Origin: Porticoccaceae bacterium
Lineage (GTDB): Bacteria > Pseudomonadota > Gammaproteobacteria > Pseudomonadales > Porticoccaceae
Direction of reading: 5' to 3'
NCBI GenBank assembly: GCA_024644595.1
Contig: JAHEHL010000002.1
Span: forward strand, 475,774 to 539,773
Length of the DNA: 64,000 nt
A program made the translations under genes and the position numbers. Every line of letters starts with the position of its first letter. Position 1 is the stretch's first letter. Under the pieces are notes generated by a model. That model had not been told where the DNA came from. It made no database searches and saw only the letters and a list, made by a program, of their open reading frames with translations. Below, in pieces: positions 43,737 through 54,360 of this stretch.

Positions 43737-46229
43737 ATGAAAAAGACATCCATTTTAAAATTAACTTCTCTAGCCGCGGCTATGATCGCTGGCGGCGCTA
43801 TGCTGCCAACCGTCGCCTTTGCACAAGAGGCAATGGTCGAAGAAATTGTAACCACTGGTACTCGTGCAAAAGCACGATCGGCCACTGACACAGTAGCGCC
43901 AGTTGATGTAATCAGCAGCTCTGAGCTGACCAACCAAGGTGACGTGGACATTGCAAACCTGCTGCGCAACTCTGTTCCTTCGTTTTCGATAAATGACCAG
44001 CCTATCAGTGATGCGGCTACCCTGGTTCGTCCATTCCAGCTTCGTGGCATGGCCCCAGACCACTCTTTGATTCTGGTAAATAACAAGCGTCGTCACAGAG
44101 GCAGCGTTATCGTTTGGTCTGCTGGTGGTATCTCAGACGGTTCTCACGGTGCTGATGTATCGACGATTCCAGGTATGGCACTGCAAAGCGTCGAAGTTCT
44201 GCGTGATGGTGCCGCGGCTCAGTACGGTTCTGACGCATTGGCCGGCGTAATCAACTTTAAGTTGAAAGATGCCAGCGAGGGCGGTTCTGCTGAAGTTCGT
44301 ATGGGTCAATACTCTGCAGGCGATGGTGACATGGCGTACTTCGCAGGCAATATGGGTATGGAGCTTGGCGCCAACGGTTTTGCTAACGTGACTCTGGAAT
44401 ACGGCTCATCTGATGAGACTGTGCGTTCAGAACAGCGTGACGATGCTGCCGCGCTTATCGCAGCAGGCTTCCCGGTTGCCAACCCAGCCCAGAAATGGGG
44501 ACGTCCGATTGTAGACGACGATCTTAAATTATTTGTTAACTTTGGCAACCAGCTGAATGACAGCGTAGAGCTTTACGGTTACGCCAACTATGCCAAAAAA
44601 GATGTTGATGGTGGATTCTATTTCCGTAATCCGACTAACCGTGGCGGTGTTTATGCTGATGGTGCCAATCTGTTAGTTGCTGACACAACGGGCGATATGT
44701 CCGGTAACTGTGATCAATATGCGGTAGATGCTTCAGACCCAACCAGTGCTGCACTTGCTTCCGCAATTGCTGGTTTGAAAGCGGATAATAACTGCTTCAA
44801 CTTCAACGAAACTATTCCCGGTGGCTTTACTCCACGCTTTGGCGGCACCGTAACCGATATCACCTTTATGATGGGTTTGCGTGGTGAGCTGGACAACGGT
44901 TTGACTTGGGATGTGAGTGCATACCGTGGTGAAAACGAAGGCGATTTCTACATTAACAACACTGTTAATGCCAGCCTTGGCGAGAATACGCCACGTAACT
45001 TTGATCCAGGCCTGTACCGTCAGACTGACGTGAACTTTAACGTTGATTTTACCTACGCGTTAAGTGAAACAGTCAATTTGGCCTTTGGTGCTGAGCACCG
45101 TACTGAAGAATTTACGATTGGCGCTGGCCAGGAAGAGTCTTACATTGACGGCGGTCTGGGTGTACAGGGTTTCAGTACCTCAACCAACGGTTTCCCTGGC
45201 TTCTCTCCTGATATCGCCGGTGACTTTGATCGCTCAAACGATGCCCTGTATGTGGATATGGAATGGGATGTAAGCGAAGAACTTCTGGTGGCCGCTGCGG
45301 TTCGCTTTGAAGACTTTGATGGCTTCGGTAGCACTACCAACTATAAAGTCGGTGGTAACTACAAGTTGAGTGAAGATATGGGTGTGCGCGCGACAGTCAG
45401 TACGGGCTTTAAGGCGCCGACTTCTGGTCAGCTCAATGCCTCTAACATCTCAACACTGATCGATAACGGCGTTTTGGTCAACAAAGGTGTTATCCCAGCC
45501 TCTAACCCGGTTGCTGCATTTGCCGGCGCTACCGATCTGCAGCCAGAAGAGTCTGAGAACTTCACTGTTGGCTTCTATGGCAGCATTGGTGAGATCGACA
45601 TCACGTTTGACTACTTCAATATTGAGGTGACCGATCGTTTGACGCTTTCAAGAGACTTCGAATTGTCTGCAGGCGATATTGCTACTCTGGCCGCCGCTGG
45701 TGTCTCTGGAGCCGATGATATTGCAGTCTTCCGTTTCTTCACCAATGACTTTGCGACAGAGACCAGTGGTTTTGATTTGGTTATGTCTACAAGCACTGAT
45801 TGGATGGGCGGGACTACTGCTTGGAATCTGGCTTATAACCAAACCGATACTGAAGTGACTTCACGTGGTCAATATATCGATGACGCTCGCGAGCGTTCAA
45901 TCGAAGAAATGTCACCTGATACCCGCTACAACGTATCGGCTAACCATATGATGGACGGTTGGCGTGCCCTTGCTCGTGTTTCTTACTACGATGATTGGTA
46001 TGACTCAAACCAGGATATGGTTTTTGACGGCGAGTACGTAGTGGATCTTGAGCTTGCATACGATCTCAATGAGAGCTCTGCGATCATGATCGGTGGTAAC
46101 AACGTGTTTGACGAAGCTGGTTCCAAGAAACACAACGGTGCCGCTGGTGCGGGCAACACCTACAGTGAATTCGCTCCTATGGGATTCAGTGGTGCGTTCT
46201 GGTATGCCAAGTACAGCTACAACTTCTAA
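43737..46229 (+). CDS. TonB-dependent receptor (third in window)
   Basis: This 830-residue outer-membrane receptor has a signal peptide cleaved after AFA (about residue 28), the TonB box MVEEIVTTGTR, the plug motifs LRGMAPDHSLILVNNKRRHR and AAQYGSDALAGVINFKLKD, and a barrel ending in WYAKYSYNF with the expected C-terminal Phe. There is no STN domain. GGGGGAG lies 5 bases before the ATG at 43737. Codon choice is uniform and GGT/CGT/AAC-rich, suggesting strong expression. It stands alone between a long leader region and a strong terminator. Ligand unknown. Confidence 0.94.
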   Translation: MKKTSILKLTSLAAAMIAGGAMLPTVAFAQEAMVEEIVTTGTRAKARSATDTVAPVDVISSSELTNQGDVDIANLLRNSVPSFSINDQPISDAATLVRPFQLRGMAPDHSLILVNNKRRHRGSVIVWSAGGISDGSHGADVSTIPGMALQSVEVLRDGAAAQYGSDALAGVINFKLKDASEGGSAEVRMGQYSAGDGDMAYFAGNMGMELGANGFANVTLEYGSSDETVRSEQRDDAAALIAAGFPVANPAQKWGRPIVDDDLKLFVNFGNQLNDSVELYGYANYAKKDVDGGFYFRNPTNRGGVYADGANLLVADTTGDMSGNCDQYAVDASDPTSAALASAIAGLKADNNCFNFNETIPGGFTPRFGGTVTDITFMMGLRGELDNGLTWDVSAYRGENEGDFYINNTVNASLGENTPRNFDPGLYRQTDVNFNVDFTYALSETVNLAFGAEHRTEEFTIGAGQEESYIDGGLGVQGFSTSTNGFPGFSPDIAGDFDRSNDALYVDMEWDVSEELLVAAAVRFEDFDGFGSTTNYKVGGNYKLSEDMGVRATVSTGFKAPTSGQLNASNISTLIDNGVLVNKGVIPASNPVAAFAGATDLQPEESENFTVGFYGSIGEIDITFDYFNIEVTDRLTLSRDFELSAGDIATLAAAGVSGADDIAVFRFFTNDFATETSGFDLVMSTSTDWMGGTTAWNLAYNQTDTEVTSRGQYIDDARERSIEEMSPDTRYNVSANHMMDGWRALARVSYYDDWYDSNQDMVFDGEYVVDLELAYDLNESSAIMIGGNNVFDEAGSKKHNGAAGAGNTYSEFAPMGFSGAFWYAKYSYNF

Positions 46230-46285
46230 GCGACTCATAATGAGTTAAACTTAAGATGTAACAGTACAAGTAGTAAGCGTAAGAC

Positions 46286-46317
46286 AAAAAGGGGGTGCCA
46301 ATTGGCACCCCCTTTTT
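46286..46317. terminator. Bidirectional terminator after the third receptor
   Basis: A perfect 32-base palindrome with arms AAAAAGGGGGTGCCAA and TTGGCACCCCCTTTTT sits between convergent genes. Confidence 0.92.
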
Positions 46318-46345
46318 TATGTCACACTGTTTATTAAAAACGTAC

Positions 46346-46849
46346 TCAGATTAAATCGTATCCGAGAACAGTTGTACTGCAGTTGCCATGGTTACGACGG
46401 GGGCGATCCACAAAGGTCGCCAATGCTTTAAATCCGGCTTTTCGCATCATACCCGCTGAAGCGGCATTCTCTGCGTGACGATCTAGCAGTACTGTTTGGG
46501 CGCCATAAGAGGGCGCTATCGCGATAATCTGTTTGAGAAGTTCACTGCCAATTCCCCGCCCATTAAACTCTCTGTGCACCACAGCTTCGGCAATGTAGAT
46601 GGCATGCCGATCGTTGGCGTACTTCAAAAAAGGGTCAGGAAGGGCGTCCGGATGATAAAAAATCGCAAAGCCAATCAGCTGCTGGTCACAATGCGCCGCC
46701 AGAGCAGATGCCTTTAGCGCCCTAATCAACTTGAATTCATTATCCACGCCATCTACTGGAAGATAGTTCCAGGGATTTGTCCCGTGCTCAAATAAAAAGC
46801 CTCTGAGCTCGTCGAGCCTGTCGGTGGTTGCCAGCCGATAATCAAACAT
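46346..46849 (-). CDS. GNAT-family acetyltransferase
   Basis: This 167-residue protein has the GNAT fold. The acetyl-CoA loop is VVHREFNGRGIGSELLKQI, which contains the R/Q-x-x-G-x-G/A motif. IYIAEAVV precedes it and MMRKAGFKAL follows. It resembles diamine/amino-acid acetyltransferases of the Rimi/SSAT type in layout, but the substrate is open. ATG at 46849 gives an 8-base gap to the preceding gene; a GTG at 46876 would overlap it. Confidence 0.88.
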   Translation of the reverse strand: MFDYRLATTDRLDELRGFLFEHGTNPWNYLPVDGVDNEFKLIRALKASALAAHCDQQLIGFAIFYHPDALPDPFLKYANDRHAIYIAEAVVHREFNGRGIGSELLKQIIAIAPSYGAQTVLLDRHAENAASAGMMRKAGFKALATFVDRPRRNHGNCSTTVLGYDLI

Positions 46850-46857
46850 ACTTCTTG

Positions 46858-47430
46858 TCAGCGACTCGCCCCGCACCGAAGCAACGCCCCGGCGAGGCCA
46901 AATAGAATAATAAAAAGACCGTTAACCATTAGCAGTTGGCTAGCTGAATCCAGTTGATTGGCAAGCGCTATCAGCGTGATCACACTCTGCACCGCGACTG
47001 ACGCGAACAATGTTATCGCCAAACCTCGTGGATTAAAGTGCGACTTTACGCCACCTACTATCAGAACAGCGAGCACTGCAAGGTACATAAGATTTGCCGG
47101 ATTATCTTCAGTGCCGATTAGGCCCACCGCAAAATGTGTCCAGATTAAAATAACCGTGCTGAGCAGCGCCAACGCAATACCCGCCCTGTGGTGAGTTTGT
47201 CGCTCTTGCCGTACTAGCAGCCGATAGGTCGTGCCAGACATAAACAATAAAATTCCCGCAAAAAAGAAATCGCCGCCGCTCCAAGTGACCTCGTCACTCA
47301 GTGAGTTGGCTGTAAATGGGACCAGTAAAATCAACGCGGTACCCGAGCCGACTGTCACAAAATCCTTAATGGGCTTGCGCAGTGAGGACACTGAGTTGTT
47401 ATTCTGCTTTGTGCTCGCGGACATTTTCAT
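46858..47430 (-). CDS. Multi-pass membrane protein of unknown function
   Basis: This 190-residue protein has a hydrophilic N-terminus of about 25 residues and six likely membrane helices (for example GTALILLVPFTANSL, FFFAGILLFMSGTTY, MYLAVLAVLIVGGV, LLMVNGLFIILFGLAGALL). I see no transporter or enzyme motif and do not recognise a family. ATG at 47430 has GGAG 7 bases upstream; ATG at 47463 is an alternative. It precedes the acetyltransferase gene by 8 bases, so the two are probably co-transcribed. Confidence 0.75.
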   Translation of the reverse strand: MKMSASTKQNNNSVSSLRKPIKDFVTVGSGTALILLVPFTANSLSDEVTWSGGDFFFAGILLFMSGTTYRLLVRQERQTHHRAGIALALLSTVILIWTHFAVGLIGTEDNPANLMYLAVLAVLIVGGVKSHFNPRGLAITLFASVAVQSVITLIALANQLDSASQLLMVNGLFIILFGLAGALLRCGASR

Positions 47431-47591
47431 CGATGGCTCCAAATTTTCCTCTGAACGTTGCATTGTGCACAACCTAGCTGTTATTTAGCTACTGATTCAA
47501 GATCTGGTTTGCTCGGGAGTAACGATAAAAGGGTGGTTGTGAAAAAAAGCTGTGGTTGTCTTGCCCAAGATATTATTAACGCAGTTGCGCT

Positions 47592-49064
47592 TTACTTGAG
47601 CTGAATGCCCAAACTATCCCAAAGCTTATCGATATGTTGTTGTGTGGCTTCGTCCATGACAATCGGTTCGCCCCATTCGCGGTTGGTTTCACCTGGCATT
47701 TTATTGGTCGCATCCATTCCCATTTTTGAGCCCAGACCGGAGACTGGCGAGGCAAAGTCGAGATAATCGATGGGGGTGTTTTCTACCATGACCGTATCGC
47801 GAACGGGGTCCATTCTGGTGGTCATGGCCCAGATAACATCTTCCCAATTACGCACATCGACATCATCGTCGGTGACGATAACAAATTTAGTATACATAAA
47901 CTGCCGCAGAAATGACCAAACACCCATCATTACGCGCTTGGCATGGCCGGGGTACTGTTTCTTTATGCTGACCACAGCCATCCTGTATGAGCAGCCTTCC
48001 GGTGGCAGATAGAAGTCGACGATTTCTGGAAACTGTTTTTGCAGTATCGGCACAAATACTTCGTTGAGTGCAACGCCGAGCACAGCAGGTTCGTCCGGCG
48101 GCCGGCCAGTATATGTGCTGTGATAGATAGGATTTTTTCTATGGGTTATTCGCTCAATGGTAAACACAGGGAAGCGTTCTACTTCATTGTAATAACCAGT
48201 GTGGTCGCCGAAGGGACCCTCATCGGCCTCCTCTCCCGGATATAAATATCCCTCGAGAATATATTCCGCACTGGCGGGTACCTGCAGATCGCTGCCCAGA
48301 CATTTAGCCACTTGAGTCTTCTCACCGCGCAGCAGCCCGGCGAAGGCGTATTCCGAGAGTGTATCTGGAACAGGTGTTACTGCACCCAGGGTTGTTGCCG
48401 GGTCGGCACCTAGTGCGACGGCTACCGGGTAGGGTTTGCCGGGATATTTTTTCTGCCAGTCGCGGTAGTCGAGTGCGCCGCCACGATGGGCGAGCCAGCG
48501 CATAATCAGCTTGTTTTTAGCGATCTTCTGCATCCGGTAGATGCCTAAATTCTGGCGTTCTTTTTCTGGTCCGCGAGTTACACATAACGCCCAGGTCACC
48601 AAAGGTGCTTTATCGCCGGGCCAGCAGGTTTGAATCGGGAGCTTATCCAGATTGACTTCATCACCTTCAAGCACGACTTCCTGGCAGGGCGGATTTTTGA
48701 TCTGTTTCACAGGCATATTTAATACCTGCTTGAAGTCATGACGTTTTTCCCAGAGATCGCGCAGTCCTTTGGGCGGTTCAGGTTCCTTGAGAAAAGCCAG
48801 CAGTGTTCCCACATCGCGCAGCGCCGAGAGACTTTCCTGGCCCATTCCCATCGCGACTCGATCAGGGGTACCGAAAAGATTGCACAGCACCGGCGTGTCG
48901 TAACCCTTGGGATTTTCGAACAGCAGCGCGGGACCTTTACCGCGCAGCGTACGATCGCTGATCTCGGTCATCTCAAGATTGGGATCGACCTCCTGACTAA
49001 TACGCACAAGCTCGCCCCGCCGCTCGAGGTAATCGATAAATTCGCGAAGGTCAGCGTATTTCAT
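47592..49064 (-). CDS. ubiD: 3-polyprenyl-4-hydroxybenzoate decarboxylase
   Basis: This 490-residue enzyme of ubiquinone synthesis uses prenylated FMN to decarboxylate polyprenyl-hydroxybenzoate. [20 protein letters not shown] is the typical start. [20 protein letters not shown] and the [18 protein letters not shown] stretch lie in the central barrel, and [21 protein letters not shown] in the C-terminal half. Length agrees with E. coli UbiD (497). It follows rho by 18 bases. Confidence 0.97.
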   Translation of the reverse strand: MKYADLREFIDYLERRGELVRISQEVDPNLEMTEISDRTLRGKGPALLFENPKGYDTPVLCNLFGTPDRVAMGMGQESLSALRDVGTLLAFLKEPEPPKGLRDLWEKRHDFKQVLNMPVKQIKNPPCQEVVLEGDEVNLDKLPIQTCWPGDKAPLVTWALCVTRGPEKERQNLGIYRMQKIAKNKLIMRWLAHRGGALDYRDWQKKYPGKPYPVAVALGADPATTLGAVTPVPDTLSEYAFAGLLRGEKTQVAKCLGSDLQVPASAEYILEGYLYPGEEADEGPFGDHTGYYNEVERFPVFTIERITHRKNPIYHSTYTGRPPDEPAVLGVALNEVFVPILQKQFPEIVDFYLPPEGCSYRMAVVSIKKQYPGHAKRVMMGVWSFLRQFMYTKFVIVTDDDVDVRNWEDVIWAMTTRMDPVRDTVMVENTPIDYLDFASPVSGLGSKMGMDATNKMPGETNREWGEPIVMDEATQQHIDKLWDSLGIQLK

Positions 49065-49082
49065 AGTGGCTTCAGCGCAAGC

Positions 49083-50342
49083 TTACTTGCGTTTCATGGC
49101 GCCAAAGAATTCAGCATTGTTTTTAAAGCCTTTGAGTTTTTCGACCATAAACTCAATCGCTGCAATATCTTCCATATCATGTAACAGTTTGCGCAAGATC
49201 CAGACGCGTTGCAGCTCGGCTTCATCCATCAGTAAATCTTCGCGGCGAGTGCCCGAACGACGAATATTAATCGATGGGTAAACGCGCTTCTCTGCCACCT
49301 TGCGGTCCAGGATCAGCTCCATGTTGCCGGTCCCTTTAAATTCTTCGTAGATGACTTCATCCATCTTCGAGCCGGTATCGACCAGTGCGGTGGCGATAAT
49401 CGTCAGACTGCCACCATTCTCAATGTTTCGCGCGGCACCAAAGAAGCGTTTGGGCTTTTCCAGAGCGTGAGCATCGACACCACCGGTCAGCACTTTGCCT
49501 GACGACGGAATAACGGTGTTGTAGGCACGTGCCAGTCGGGTGATGGAATCGAGCAGAATAACCACATCTTTCTTGTGTTCTACCAGGCGTTTGGCCTTCT
49601 CAATCACCATTTCAGCTACCTGAACGTGACGATTTGGCGGCTCATCAAACGTTGATGCGATCACTTCCCCGCGCACAGTACGCTGCATTTCTGTCACTTC
49701 TTCCGGACGCTCATCAATCAGCAGCACAATAATAGTACACTCGGGATTATTGCGAATAATCGACTGGGCGATGTTCTGCATCATGATCGTTTTACCGGCT
49801 TTGGGCGGCGCAACAATTAGACCGCGCTGACCCTTACCAATGGGTGAAACCAAATCGATAATGCGACCAGTCAGATCTTCGGTGGAGCCATTGCCGGCTT
49901 CGAGGCCAAGGCGTTGGTCGGGGAAAAGCGGTGTCAGATTCTCAAACAGAATCTTGTTGCGGGCATTTTCAGGAGCGTCGCCGTTGATTTCATCAACTTT
50001 AAGCATCGCAAAGTAGCGCTCACCATCTTTGGGTGGCCGAATCTTGCCGGAGATGCCGTCACCGGTGCGCAGGTTAAAGCGCCTGATCTGGCTAGGAGAA
50101 ACGTAAATATCGTCCGGGCCGGCCAGATAGGAGGCGCCGGCGGAGCGCAAAAATCCAAATCCATCAGGAAGGATTTCCAAAACGCCATCGCCGTAAATAT
50201 CTTCGCCCCCTTTAGCGTGCTTCTTAAGCAGTGCAAAAATAATGTCTTGTTTGCGCGAGCGAGCCAAATTGTCGAGGCCGGCCGCGGCGGTCATTTCTAA
50301 AAGCTCATCAATGGGTTTTTGTTTTAGTTCGGATAGATTCAT
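49083..50342 (-). CDS. rho: Transcription termination factor Rho
   Basis: This 419-residue hexameric RNA helicase has the same length as E. coli Rho. An N-terminal helical part ([17 protein letters not shown]) is followed by the cold-shock-like RNA-binding domain ([20 protein letters not shown]) and the ATPase core. The core shows Walker [20 protein letters not shown], Walker [17 protein letters not shown], and the Q and R loops. It lies downstream of trxA with a 367-base leader region, and ubiD follows in the same operon. Confidence 0.98.
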   Translation of the reverse strand: MNLSELKQKPIDELLEMTAAAGLDNLARSRKQDIIFALLKKHAKGGEDIYGDGVLEILPDGFGFLRSAGASYLAGPDDIYVSPSQIRRFNLRTGDGISGKIRPPKDGERYFAMLKVDEINGDAPENARNKILFENLTPLFPDQRLGLEAGNGSTEDLTGRIIDLVSPIGKGQRGLIVAPPKAGKTIMMQNIAQSIIRNNPECTIIVLLIDERPEEVTEMQRTVRGEVIASTFDEPPNRHVQVAEMVIEKAKRLVEHKKDVVILLDSITRLARAYNTVIPSSGKVLTGGVDAHALEKPKRFFGAARNIENGGSLTIIATALVDTGSKMDEVIYEEFKGTGNMELILDRKVAEKRVYPSINIRRSGTRREDLLMDEAELQRVWILRKLLHDMEDIAAIEFMVEKLKGFKNNAEFFGAMKRK

Positions 50343-50709
50343 AGGAGGGATTTTCTAGGTTTGCTATAGGGGTTAAGTTTGTTTTAGATGTTGGTTAACT
50401 GAATGGATGTTATTTGGTCAACTCAGTCGAAAAAAGATTTGTCTTATAAAGTTATTGTAGTTATTTAAATTTTTGAACCTGACTCATTGGTTGGGGCACG
50501 TTCCATAACGGTTTTACTGCACTCAAGCGATTACCTAAATGCCTATAAAGGCTGATCTGCGCGAGTAGTAACGTCTGAAATAACGTTTAAAAGGGGAAGC
50601 CCACATGGAATAAAAGATTTGAATAGTCTGAAGTATAGCGCGCAATAACCAAAGAGCAAGGAAAAACTGCATCCCCGACCACTGCAGCGTGGGCGGGGAT
50701 GCGATTTGA
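50343..50709. other. Long rho leader region
   Basis: This 367-base gap contains the trxA terminator at its far end and about 300 bases of non-coding sequence before rho. Long rho leaders are known to allow autoregulation by Rho itself in E. coli. No leader peptide could be supported. Confidence 0.5.
50669..50702 (-). terminator. Rho-independent terminator after trxA
   Basis: GCATCCCC and GGGGATGC close a hairpin with an inner CCAC/GTGG stem. On the minus strand it is followed by AGTTTTTCC. It lies 8 bases past the trxA stop. Confidence 0.75.
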
Positions 50710-51036
50710 TTACACTACGCTTTCGACGAATTCTACCAGTTGAGCTTTTGACAGGGCGCCTACTTTGGTTGCTTCCACACTGCCGTTTTTAAATACCAGC
50801 AGTGTTGGAATGCCACGTACATTAAATTTCGCAGCAGTTTCCGGATTGCTGTCAACGTCAACCTTGCACACTTTGATACGGCCGGCATATTCGGTTGACA
50901 GCTCGTCGAGCAGCGGGGCAATCATTTTGCACGGACCACACCAGGCCGCCCAGAAGTCCACCAGTGCAGGAACATCAGACTGCAGCACGTCACTTTCAAA
51001 ACTCGAATCGGTTGTGTGAACGATAGCGTCGCTCAT
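50710..51036 (-). CDS. trxA: Thioredoxin 1
   Basis: This 108-residue cytoplasmic thiol-disulfide carrier has the active site WAAWCGPCK with Cys33 and Cys36, the cis-proline segment RGIPTLLVF and the expected length. It lies upstream of rho and is divergent from the TVP38/FAD fusion gene. Confidence 0.98.
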   Translation of the reverse strand: MSDAIVHTTDSSFESDVLQSDVPALVDFWAAWCGPCKMIAPLLDELSTEYAGRIKVCKVDVDSNPETAAKFNVRGIPTLLVFKNGSVEATKVGALSKAQLVEFVESVV

Positions 51037-51195
51037 AGGGCTCTCCAGTAATTTGTGGGATTATAGTCAGAAGACGTTTCAGGGACTCATGTTACCATTC
51101 ACTGCGCACAGGGCTCAATGCAAAAACGCGCCACAATCGCGATCTTTTTATTGAACGGCTGAGGTCGACAGAGCATTTATCCAGAGGTGGAATCG

Positions 51196-53322
51196 GTGGT
51201 TAAAAAAATAATACTGGTTATGGCAATTGGCGGGCTTTTGTGGAGCTATTTTGCTCTGGATGGTCAGCGCTATCTCTCCGCTGATTTTTTTCGTGAGCTC
51301 TATCTGCAGCGGCCCGTCCTGACCGCGGCGGTGTATTTTAGTGTTTATGTTATTGCGACGGCAGTATCTATCCCAGGCGCTGCACTGCTGACCATTATTG
51401 GTGGCATGGTGTTTGGTTTGTGGGTCGGCACATTGTTGGTGTCCTTCGCCAGCTCAATTGGTGCAACACTGGCTTTTTTGGTGTCGCGCTTTTTGCTTCG
51501 CGACTGGGTGCAACAAAAATTTGCGGCGCACCTCAATACAGTTAACCAAGGTGTCGAAAATCAGGGCGGTTCCTATCTGTTTGGCTTGCGCTTGATTCCG
51601 GTTTTCCCTTTCTGGATGATCAATCTGGTAATGGGTTTGACACCTTTGAAAACCACTACATTTTATCTTGTTAGTCAGATCGGGATGTTGGCCGGCACCT
51701 TGGTCTATGTCAACGCCGGTGCCTCTCTAAGCAGTATCGATGAATTTTCTGCCGCTGCTATTTTGACGCCGGCGGTTATTGCATCCTTCGCCCTGTTGGC
51801 AATATTTCCCTTTGTGGTCCGCGCGCTGATGGCTGTTTATAGACGGCACATGCGCTACAGCGCCTATACCAAGCCGAGTAAGTTTGATACTAATCTGATT
51901 GTTATCGGCGCCGGCAGTGGCGGTCTGGTCAGCGCTTATATTGCGGCCACGCTTAAGGCTCGCGTCACATTAATCGAAAAAGACAAGATGGGTGGAGACT
52001 GCCTCAATACCGGCTGTGTGCCGAGCAAAGCATTAATTCGTGCAGCCAGGTCGATGGCGGAGGTTCAAAAAGCCTCTGCGCTGGGAATAAATGTCAGCTC
52101 GCCCGACGTTGACTTCACGCGGGTTATGGGTCGGGTTCAGGAGGTTATTAAAGCCATTGAGCCGCATGATTCAGTGGCGCGCTATACCGAGCTGGGCGTA
52201 GATTGCCTCTACGGCACTGCTAAATTGGTTTCGCCTTGGGTGGTGGATGTGGATGGTCGTGAAATCAGCGCCGAGAACATTATTATTGCCACTGGCGCGC
52301 GGCCTGCGATGCCAACTATTCCCGGCCTCGACCAGGTAGAGCCACTGACTTCGGAGTCACTCTGGCAGCTGCAGCTATTACCGAAACGGCTATTAATTGT
52401 CGGCGGTGGGGCTATTGGTTGTGAGCTGGCTCAGGCCTTTCAGCGACTTGGCTCTCAGGTCACATTGGTGGAAATGCGGCAGCAGCTGTTGCCGCGTGAT
52501 GATTATAAGGTTGCCGCTTTTGCGCAAGACAAGCTCGAGTCCGAGGGGGTAAACATCCTCACTGGTCACAGCGCGACACAGTTTACCTATCTCGGAGATC
52601 ACTGCACTGCGTCGTTGCAGTCCTCGGAGGGTACTGAGCTGAAGACTATCGAGTTTGATCGCGTGCTAATCGCGATTGGGCGCAGAGCTAACACCAGTGG
52701 TCTCGGCCTTGAGGCTTTGGGTATTCCTCTGCGCGCCAATGGTACGATTGTCACCGATAGTTATCTGCGAACCTGCTATCCGAACATTCTTGCCTGTGGT
52801 GATGTGGTTGGACCCTATCAGCTGACTCATGGTGCTAGTCATCAGGCTTGGTTTGCCGCCGTTAACGGTCTGCTCGGGCAATTTAAGAAATTTGCTATCG
52901 ATTATCGCATCATGCCTCAGGTGGTGTTTACCGATCCGCAGATTGCTCGGGTTGGTCTCAATGAAACCGAAGCAGCTGAACAGGGAATTGATATCGAGGT
53001 AAGCGAATACGATTTATCCGATCTGGATCGCGCGATTGCCGACTATGATGCGCAGGGTTTTATCCGAGTTCTCACTGTGCCCGGCAAGGATCGTATTCTC
53101 GGTGCGACCATAGTTGGGCCGCAAGCTGGTGAGTTAATCAATGAGTTTGTGATTGCGATGAAGCACAATCTTGGGCTCAACAAATTGCTGGGAACGATTC
53201 GCAGCTATCCGACCCTCAGTGAGGGGAACCGCTTTGTCGCTGGAGTTTGGAAACGTAAATATATACCACACAAATTACTGGCAATTCTGCAACGCTACCT
53301 GCGACGCAATATAAAGCCCTGA
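51196..53322 (+). CDS. Fused TVP38/TMEM64 membrane domain and FAD pyridine-nucleotide oxidoreductase
   Basis: This protein of 708 residues joins two domains. Residues 1 to about 220 form a DedA-superfamily (VTT) membrane domain with GAALLTIIGGMVFGLWVGTL and LRLIPVFPFWMINLVMGLTP. Residues about 230-700 form a class I flavoprotein disulfide reductase: FAD-binding VIGAGSGGLVSAY, redox site GGDCLNTGCVPSKAL, NAD(P) site LIVGGGAIGCELAQAF, second FAD site ILACGDVVGPYQLTH, and a C-terminal dimerisation domain. It resembles mercuric reductase but lacks an N-terminal metal-binding domain. I prefer GTG at 51196 because AGAGG lies 8 bases upstream; GTG at 51187 adds three residues. It likely passes electrons at the membrane; substrate unknown. 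Confidence 0.92.
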   Translation: MVKKIILVMAIGGLLWSYFALDGQRYLSADFFRELYLQRPVLTAAVYFSVYVIATAVSIPGAALLTIIGGMVFGLWVGTLLVSFASSIGATLAFLVSRFLLRDWVQQKFAAHLNTVNQGVENQGGSYLFGLRLIPVFPFWMINLVMGLTPLKTTTFYLVSQIGMLAGTLVYVNAGASLSSIDEFSAAAILTPAVIASFALLAIFPFVVRALMAVYRRHMRYSAYTKPSKFDTNLIVIGAGSGGLVSAYIAATLKARVTLIEKDKMGGDCLNTGCVPSKALIRAARSMAEVQKASALGINVSSPDVDFTRVMGRVQEVIKAIEPHDSVARYTELGVDCLYGTAKLVSPWVVDVDGREISAENIIIATGARPAMPTIPGLDQVEPLTSESLWQLQLLPKRLLIVGGGAIGCELAQAFQRLGSQVTLVEMRQQLLPRDDYKVAAFAQDKLESEGVNILTGHSATQFTYLGDHCTASLQSSEGTELKTIEFDRVLIAIGRRANTSGLGLEALGIPLRANGTIVTDSYLRTCYPNILACGDVVGPYQLTHGASHQAWFAAVNGLLGQFKKFAIDYRIMPQVVFTDPQIARVGLNETEAAEQGIDIEVSEYDLSDLDRAIADYDAQGFIRVLTVPGKDRILGATIVGPQAGELINEFVIAMKHNLGLNKLLGTIRSYPTLSEGNRFVAGVWKRKYIPHKLLAILQRYLRRNIKP

Positions 53323-53325
53323 GTC

Positions 53326-54273
53326 TCAGCTGTTCTGGATCCCTGAAAAATCGGCTACAGGCTCTTGCGCGGCGACAGATAGCGGGTCGATATGGATAAT
53401 AATTTCTGACCCTGGAAAAACAGATAGAATTCGCTCTTCCACCTCATCGGATATTTTATGCGCGGCCATCAGGCTGAGATGATCATCCAACTCCAGATGC
53501 AGTTGGATAAAAGTCATGGTTCCCGAGTGACGTGAACGCAGATCGTGCAGCCCTCTTGCGCTGGGATGTTCGAGTACCAGAGCCTTGATCTTTTCACGAT
53601 CTTCATCGGGCAGCTCGCGATCCATCAGGTGGTCGTATGAGGTGATAATAATTTCCCGGGCACTGTAGAGAATATAAATTCCAATCACTGCGGCAAACAG
53701 TCCATCGAAACCAGGCCAGCCGACAGAGGCTAGCAGCAGCGCGACAATAACACTGCTGTTGACCATTAAATCTGTTTTGTAGTGGAGGGCATCGGCGCGG
53801 ATTGCGGTGGAGTTGGTTTTACGAATGACATATTGCTGAAAGCCCAGTAGCAGCACAGTGGCAACAATCGAAATTATCATCACCATAATGCCGAGTTCAA
53901 CAGACTTTACCGCTACCGGATTAATGATGTGGTCTACCGCCTCAAACAGCAGAAATCCAGCGGAGCCAGCGATAAACAGTGACTGACTCAGTCCCGCTAG
54001 TGCTTCCGCCTTGCCATGACCAAAGCGATGTTCGCGATCGGCGGGAGTCAGTGCATGGCGCACAGCAACCAAGTTAATGATCGATGCCAGTGCATCGAGC
54101 ACGGAGTCGATAAGAGTGGCGAGCAGGCTCACTGAACCGGATGCTCCCCAGGCCGCCAGTTTGGCGGCTATCAGTAACAACGCGACTGAAGTCGAAGCAT
54201 AAGTGGCGAGCCGAAGCAGCCGCGCAGTTTCCTGTTGGGATAAAGGCTCAGTAGTCGGTGCCTGATTTGTCAT
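53326..54273 (-). CDS. fieF: Cation diffusion facilitator, FieF-like
   Basis: This 315-residue inner-membrane antiporter exports zinc, iron or similar divalent metals. Six helices are visible; the metal site uses Asp residues in LIDSVLDALASI (helix 2) and the His/Asp pair in ALHYKTDLMVNS (helix 5). HRFGHGKAEALAGLSQS between helices 2 and 3 is the family signature and closely follows E. coli FieF. The C-terminal domain from about residue 215 binds metal and dimerises. It is convergent with the FAD fusion gene, 3 bases apart. Confidence 0.94.
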   Translation of the reverse strand: MTNQAPTTEPLSQQETARLLRLATYASTSVALLLIAAKLAAWGASGSVSLLATLIDSVLDALASIINLVAVRHALTPADREHRFGHGKAEALAGLSQSLFIAGSAGFLLFEAVDHIINPVAVKSVELGIMVMIISIVATVLLLGFQQYVIRKTNSTAIRADALHYKTDLMVNSSVIVALLLASVGWPGFDGLFAAVIGIYILYSAREIIITSYDHLMDRELPDEDREKIKALVLEHPSARGLHDLRSRHSGTMTFIQLHLELDDHLSLMAAHKISDEVEERILSVFPGSEIIIHIDPLSVAAQEPVADFSGIQNS

Positions 54274-54360
54274 AGTGCTCGGTTACTATATTTGAATTTA
54301 GGGGTTATCTAATCACTGGTTTTGCGCGCACATAGTTTATCAAATTAATGCTCCAAGACC

